Shown here in pieces: positions 8,494 to 11,743 of a stretch of 11,743 bases of DNA. The notes beneath the pieces are model-generated. The model was given only the letters and a program-made list of their open reading frames with translations. It had not been told where the DNA came from and searched no databases. The stretch covers positions 1 through 11,743 of the forward strand of contig CAJVPJ010001173.1 in assembly GCA_910592205.1 (NCBI GenBank), written 5' to 3'. The DNA comes from Paraglomus occultum. Its lineage: Eukaryota; Glomeromycota; Glomeromycetes; Paraglomerales; Paraglomeraceae. Within the stretch, counting starts at the first letter, position 1, and each line of letters starts with the position of its first letter. The position numbers and the translations under genes were made by a program.

Positions 8494-8975
8494 AACTTTT
8501 AATGGTTAGTAATGCAACTTGTTCTCGCAAGGTACTGTAATCGGAAGCTTACATGGTAATGTAATTGGCAGTCGGTATTTGTATAAAACTCTTGGTAGTA
8601 GTAGTAGCAAGCTGTATTCAAAACATATAAAGGTGACTTTAGTGACCTGCGAAGCAATTGAGTTAGAATGCATCTCATAGCACATATCTATTGAAAGTGC
8701 TTTTGATAATAGTAAGCAATATAATTGTGCAACTTATTACTAAACGTCAAATTGCGAAGAAGCGTTGAATTTAGTTATGCAACAACTGTAGTTAGATAAA
8801 CGAACGTGAAAGCCTACAAACCCGCAAGCAGTACATGTGTTATTGCGGCGAAAAAATTATTTGCAATTGTCCCATCTTAAAATGAGCCAATTCCCAGAAT
8901 GAGCCGTAACATATACATCCAGAGAATCATTTAAAAATAGAAAACTAGGCGAATATGAATGAGTACATGGCAATA
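8494..8975. other. Non-coding stretch between satellite region and transposon
   Basis: I see no long open frame, RNA gene or clear repeat here. Base composition is like the neighbouring intergenic DNA. Confidence 0.4.
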
Positions 8976-8977
8976 TA

Positions 8978-9135
8978 CACTCCCTGGACAAGGTATCCAG
9001 TATAATAATTATATATCATTTTGTAGCTTAGCTTTTCACAAATCTGCATGTGAAGTTTGAAGTGTTTAGCTTTCTTGAACGACGAATTATCAAACAAAAG
9101 GGGCAATTGCGATTAAAATCAATTTCACCGATCTT
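8978..9135 (+). repeat. Left terminal inverted repeat of the Tc1-like element
   Basis: It pairs with 9702-9877. Near the inner edge ATTAAAATCAATTTCACCGAT is the reverse-complement counterpart of the right end. It lacks 33 nt that the right arm has after the first 24 bases, and it has an extra 20-30 nt around 9053-9098. Confidence 0.85.
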
Positions 9136-9334
9136 TGACTCGTGAAAATTTATATTTTAAACATATCTAAATAATAAAATTGTTTTATTATTATAAACCA
9201 AATATACAAACATGTGTTGCTCAACTTTTTCTTGCCGCCTCTTTTTTGTATGTAAATAATTAAATAAAAAAGCAAAAATTTTCGTGTTGTTGTTTCCAAG
9301 TTTTATTTCCAATGACTTTTATTATCGCGAAAGT

Positions 9335-9484
9335 TCCGGATTAACAGAAGCTGATCGAGGAAAAATCTTAGGTCTTAAAACAGGTGGAAGTAAGCATTTC
9401 AAAAATACTAAGACATTTAAAATTCTGCCATCCGCTGTACGGGATACCATTCATTGTTCGCTACATAAAACTCTGATAATTTAA
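9335..9484 (+). pseudogene. Tc1-like transposase fragment, N-terminal helix-turn-helix
   Basis: The reading SGLTEADRGKILGLKTGG followed by ILPSAVRDTI matches the Tc1-type start of the paired DNA-binding region: a first helix after LTxxxRGxIxGL, then a recognition helix with S-x-V-R-D-T-I. The turn between helices is degraded (KHFKNTKTFK). The frame ends at TAA 9482-9484, inside what later became a target-site duplication, so this stop predates the nested insertion. Confidence 0.75.
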
Positions 9485-9569
9485 AAAAGGGGTGTCCTTA
9501 ACTTACACCCCGGGTGTACGCAAATTATCTTACACCCCGGGTGTAAGTTAAGGACACCCTTTAAAAAAG
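9480..9569. repeat. 10-bp target-site duplication around the nested element
   Basis: TTTAAAAAAG is present directly before (9480-9489) and directly after (9560-9569) the 70-bp palindrome. Both copies are identical, which points to a recent insertion. Confidence 0.85.
9490..9559. mobile_element. 70-bp palindromic miniature element nested in the Tc1 relic
   Basis: Two 29-nt arms (9490-9518 and 9531-9559) are reverse complements at 28 of 29 positions, around a 12-nt loop. Each arm also contains the 15-mer TACACCCCGGGTGTA, itself a palindrome around a central C. The element starts GGGTGTCC and ends GGACACCC, and it is flanked by identical TTTAAAAAAG (9480-9489 and 9560-9569), a 10-bp target-site duplication. 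The duplication size fits Mutator-like (8-11 bp) better than hAT (8 bp), but the A-run leaves one or two bases of doubt. Its GC content stands out from the AT-rich surroundings. Confidence 0.88.
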
Positions 9570-9599
9570 TGCTACGATTGCTCTGAAAGAGGAATGACA

Positions 9600-9690
9600 C
9601 TAATTCCTCATCAAACATATTCCAATTTGATTAAGAGCATGCCAAGACATGCATTTCGAATAATGGATAGCCAACTCAGTACTAAATGTT
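9600..9690 (+). pseudogene. Tc1-like transposase fragment, C-terminal tail
   Basis: The reading LIPHQTYSNLIKSMPRHAFR matches the conserved end of Tc1 transposases (IP-x-x-x-Y-x-x-LI-x-SMPRR, then a short A/G-K stretch). It is in a different frame from the N-terminal fragment and follows it by only 116 bp, 90 of which are the nested insertion with its duplicated target. The DDE core of about 200 residues is therefore deleted. Confidence 0.75.
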
Positions 9691-9701
9691 TAGGGCCAAA
9701 G

Positions 9702-9877
9702 AAATCGGCGAAATTGATTTTAATCACAATTGCCTTTTGTTCGTTCAAGAAACTAATCACATGCAGATTCGTGAAAAGCTAAGTTACAAAATGATATAAA
9801 AATTTTGTATAATTATTATACTGGATTTTGCATAAACTCGAAAAAAACTCCCATCGGATACTTTTGTCCAAGGAGTG
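9702..9877 (-). repeat. Right terminal inverted repeat of the Tc1-like element
   Basis: It is the reverse-complement partner of 8978-9135. Matching blocks include TAATTATTATACTGGAT against the left end, and the run around AGCTAAGTTACAAAATGATAT. It holds a 33-nt segment (between GGAT copies at 9823 and 9856) absent from the left arm. Confidence 0.85.
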
Positions 9878-9964
9878 TATGTGTTCAATTAATGGTGTTA
9901 TAAATTCTACTATTCGATACCGAAGTATTAAATGCGACGGGTATTTATTTGAAAAAGTAAATAA

Positions 9965-10499
9965 TATGTAGGAAGAGCTAGGACATGTTGGTTATGTAAA
10001 CTTGAGCATAGCAAAGTATCAATATTAGATCCTTTTGCTCATATTGAAGACATTAGTATTGTATGGGACACGAAACGATGCGTCTTATCACGTTGCTTAT
10101 ATGAACGTCTGCTTTCATGTATTAGTCGTCTTCACAATTTGTGACCTTTGTTCGCTTCTTATTTGAAATAGTAAAAAATATTCCCACAATTCATTACCGG
10201 TAAACTTTGCTTGGAAATTTCAACACGTTTCCCGTTTGTCGTCCTCTGAAAGCTTAGAAAGGATCCAGGTTGGGCACACTTTGCGGAGGCTCGTGTTTAG
10301 CGAGGACACGCAGGAGTCCTGCTTTGATTTTCTTTCTTCCCCGTCTTCTAAATGTGCTAACAGACAATGAAGCGAAATTGAAGTATCGTTGGTTCTCGCG
10401 GCAAGCATTTGTTTCCCAGTCGATTTACAAGAAAAAAGCTTTTCGGAAAACGAATCTTATAATGTACAGTATTTTCCTCTTGTTACGTGCATTCGATGA
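9965..10499 (+). other. Unidentified coding-like frames, broken
   Basis: Two plus-strand frames look protein-like. The first is open from 9965 to a TGA at 10142-10144, 59 codons without ATG, with WLCKLEHSKVSILDPFAHIE and several Cys. The second, in another phase, is open from 10167 to a TGA at 10368-10370 (NFAWKFQHVSRLSSSESLER). It then continues in the same frame to a TGA at 10497-10499 (VSLVLAASICFPVDLQEKSF). The amino-acid mix is like a real protein, but there are stops, no start and no clear splice pair. It may be a decayed gene or exons of one. The opposite-strand frame at 10220-10408 is the competing reading. No family recognised. Confidence 0.25.
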
Positions 10500-10832
10500 T
10501 TATTTTCCATTTTTTTGTTAGATCGTACAATCTCAAGTTATAGAGTAGTACTGAGGTATTGGAATTAATAGGTGATACAGTGGGTGACTCTGTTGTAAGT
10601 ACTGTTTATAATAGGATACGAGGAGTTTTTGCCCAAACTTTTATAACAATGCATATTATTTATTGTAGTCTATGAATATTTATTAAAATTATTTCAATTA
10701 AAAAAAAAAAGAAACTAAAAAACAACTATTACTACAAGAAATGTGAATTAAACTTGATTGATTGATCTGTTTAGAACAGAAACTATATTAGCTCGAGTCG
10801 TAGTGACTATTACAACATCAAGAATAAGTCAC
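10500..10832 (-). other. 3' flank of the NOT1 gene
   Basis: AT-rich sequence with a 10-nt A run at 10701-10710 on the plus strand. It includes the NOT1 3' UTR on the minus strand and its probable poly(A) signal. No other gene is seen. Confidence 0.45.
10679..10684 (-). terminator. Poly(A) signal AATAAA for the NOT1 gene
   Basis: On the minus strand AATAAA lies about 150 nt beyond the stop at 10833-10835. A second ATAAAT-type variant follows about 20 nt later. The distance is reasonable for a short 3' UTR. Confidence 0.4.
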
Positions 10833-11743
10833 TTACCGATTAACATTATCAAAGAGTCTCTCTATATCAGATGCACATCTAGTGAATGAGTGGCTTCGGA
10901 AATCGTACTCGGGGTTCTTAACAAGTTCTATAAATGTTATCAAAAGTCCCCATGGGTGAGGGCGATTCACTATCAGTCTTTCCAATAACACCCTAAATAG
11001 ACAGCAAATTTATGGCGTAAGTGACGTGTAACGAACGTGTTGCAAAGGAAACTTAGCAGGGATCATAGCAAACCTTGTCACTTGTTCCTTGATCACTTCT
11101 TGCCCACCGTCAGCAAACAGGTACAAAAGAGTTCGACTAAAGTAGTGAGTATGACTATTTGGGTATCGTAGCTGATTGGCAATCGCACTCAAGAACAAAT
11201 ATCGACCTGTAGAATCAAGAATAATTGACTGAATACGAATCCAGCTTCAAGCATTTACCTGCATTATCGTCCATACTTACCTTCTGAATCAAGAGTATTT
11301 AACAGCTGTTGGAATAGCTCCATATGCGCAGTATGGGTGAGAGGAGTATGGCCCTGTCTATTCTGAAAATGATTGATCGCCTGCATACCCACATATAGTA
11401 CCAATGCGTTGATCACCGGCACGTTATATTTCGACCTCATGTCCACTTGTGTGCCCGGATCGGCCAACAATCTATTTTTCAGCTCACTCAAAAATGACGC
11501 TGGTTGTTTTGTCTTTAACCAATTGTCAATATCTTGCTTTAAATTCCCAGCCGTCAAAGCTGAGGTATAGTCAGATAACACTCGTGGAGGCTGAGAAATC
11601 TCAGGAAGAAGATCGACTTTGAGGTTACGAGTAAATGGATCAGGAAGACGCATATTGCGAGGAAACGCACTGAGTATTAGATTACGGAGCTGAATGCACG
11701 ATGGTGGGATAACATCACAAAAGCTAAAATGGTAGTCACAAAG
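10833..11743 (-). CDS. NOT1: CCR4-NOT complex scaffold subunit NOT1/CNOT1, C-terminal part
   Basis: The model is complement(join(10833..10992, 11074..11206, 11281..>11743)), the last 251 residues; the gene continues past the right edge. NOT1 is the large cytoplasmic and nuclear scaffold of the CCR4-NOT deadenylase, and its C-terminal domain binds the NOT2-NOT3/5 pair. The reading matches this domain in order: [80 protein letters not shown] and [18 protein letters not shown]. Both exon junctions keep frame (GG-T Gly and AG-G Arg) with donors GTAAGT and GTTTGC. The stop TAA (10835-10833) lies inside a perfect donor, CG|GTAAGT, so a further short exon cannot be excluded; animal CNOT1 runs some 20 residues longer. 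All core residues look intact, so this is a live gene. It is transcribed towards the repeat region. Confidence 0.95.
10993..11073 (-). other. NOT1 intron, 81 bp
   Basis: The donor is ACAAG|GTTTGC and the acceptor is CTATTTAG|GGTG. It splits an Arg codon, giving [14 protein letters not shown], as expected for NOT1. The GTTTGC donor shows that GTTTGY donors are used in this genome, relevant to the GTTTGT in the Hsp20-like locus. Confidence 0.9.
11207..11280 (-). other. NOT1 intron, 74 bp
   Basis: The donor is GAAG|GTAAGT and the acceptor is TCTACAG|GTCG. It splits a Gly codon, giving [15 protein letters not shown] across the junction, which agrees with the conserved NOT1 sequence. Confidence 0.9.

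Larger units (their letters stand above)
8978..9877. mobile_element. Internally deleted Tc1/mariner-type transposon, 900 bp
   Basis: Long inverted termini begin CACTCCCTGGACAAG on the left and end CTTTTGTCCAAGGAGTG on the right, each directly next to a TA dinucleotide (8976-8977 and 9878-9879). This is the usual Tc1/mariner target duplication. Between the termini lie the N-terminal HTH of a Tc1-like transposase and its C-terminal tail, but the DDE catalytic core between them is missing. A full element of this family usually carries about 340 codons, so this copy is non-autonomous. A separate 70-bp insertion lies inside it at 9490-9559. Confidence 0.88.

Noticed and set aside
9594-9782. Independent 62-codon gene
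   Set aside because: Its first 30 codons match the transposase tail and the rest runs into the terminal inverted repeat.

Overview
The window looks like nuclear DNA of an AT-rich eukaryote, most likely an early-diverging fungus (arbuscular-mycorrhizal or Mucoromycota type). The grounds are short spliceosomal introns (74, 81 and 227 bp) with GTAAGT or GTTTGY donors, one textbook CTAAC branch site, AATAAA signals, a NOT1 protein gene and a Tc1/mariner relic. The lineage is inference; nothing here fixes the species.

Layout. Positions 1-980 hold only fragments: an unidentified open stretch (80-373) and the 5' half of a tRNA-Ser-like gene on the minus strand (756-785). Positions 983-4998 (+) carry one large two-exon gene for a protein of about 1,262 residues. 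It has four tandem winged-helix-like modules resembling OST-HTH/LOTUS domains, then a long Arg/Ser-rich disordered tail with S-P-x-Y-S repeats. Two separate open frames join cleanly through a 227-bp intron that splits the third module. A poly(A) signal follows at 5082.

Positions 5500-6120 (-) hold a frame-broken coding remnant I cannot name. Positions 6511-7032 (+) hold exon-like pieces of a small heat-shock (Hsp20/alpha-crystallin) protein with imperfect splice sites. Positions 7253-8493 hold a degenerate satellite-like repeat of roughly 160 bp per unit, with copies in both orientations. Positions 8978-9877 are a complete-ended but internally deleted Tc1-like transposon, exactly 900 bp and bounded by TA. 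Inside it sits a 70-bp near-perfect palindromic insertion with a 10-bp target-site duplication. Positions 9965-10499 hold unidentified, coding-like but broken frames.

From 10833 to the right edge, on the minus strand, are the last three exons of NOT1/CNOT1, the scaffold of the CCR4-NOT deadenylase. The two confident genes both point to mRNA control (a LOTUS-like RNA-granule candidate and NOT1). They lie about 6 kb apart, separated by repeats, and nothing in the sequence shows that they are co-regulated.
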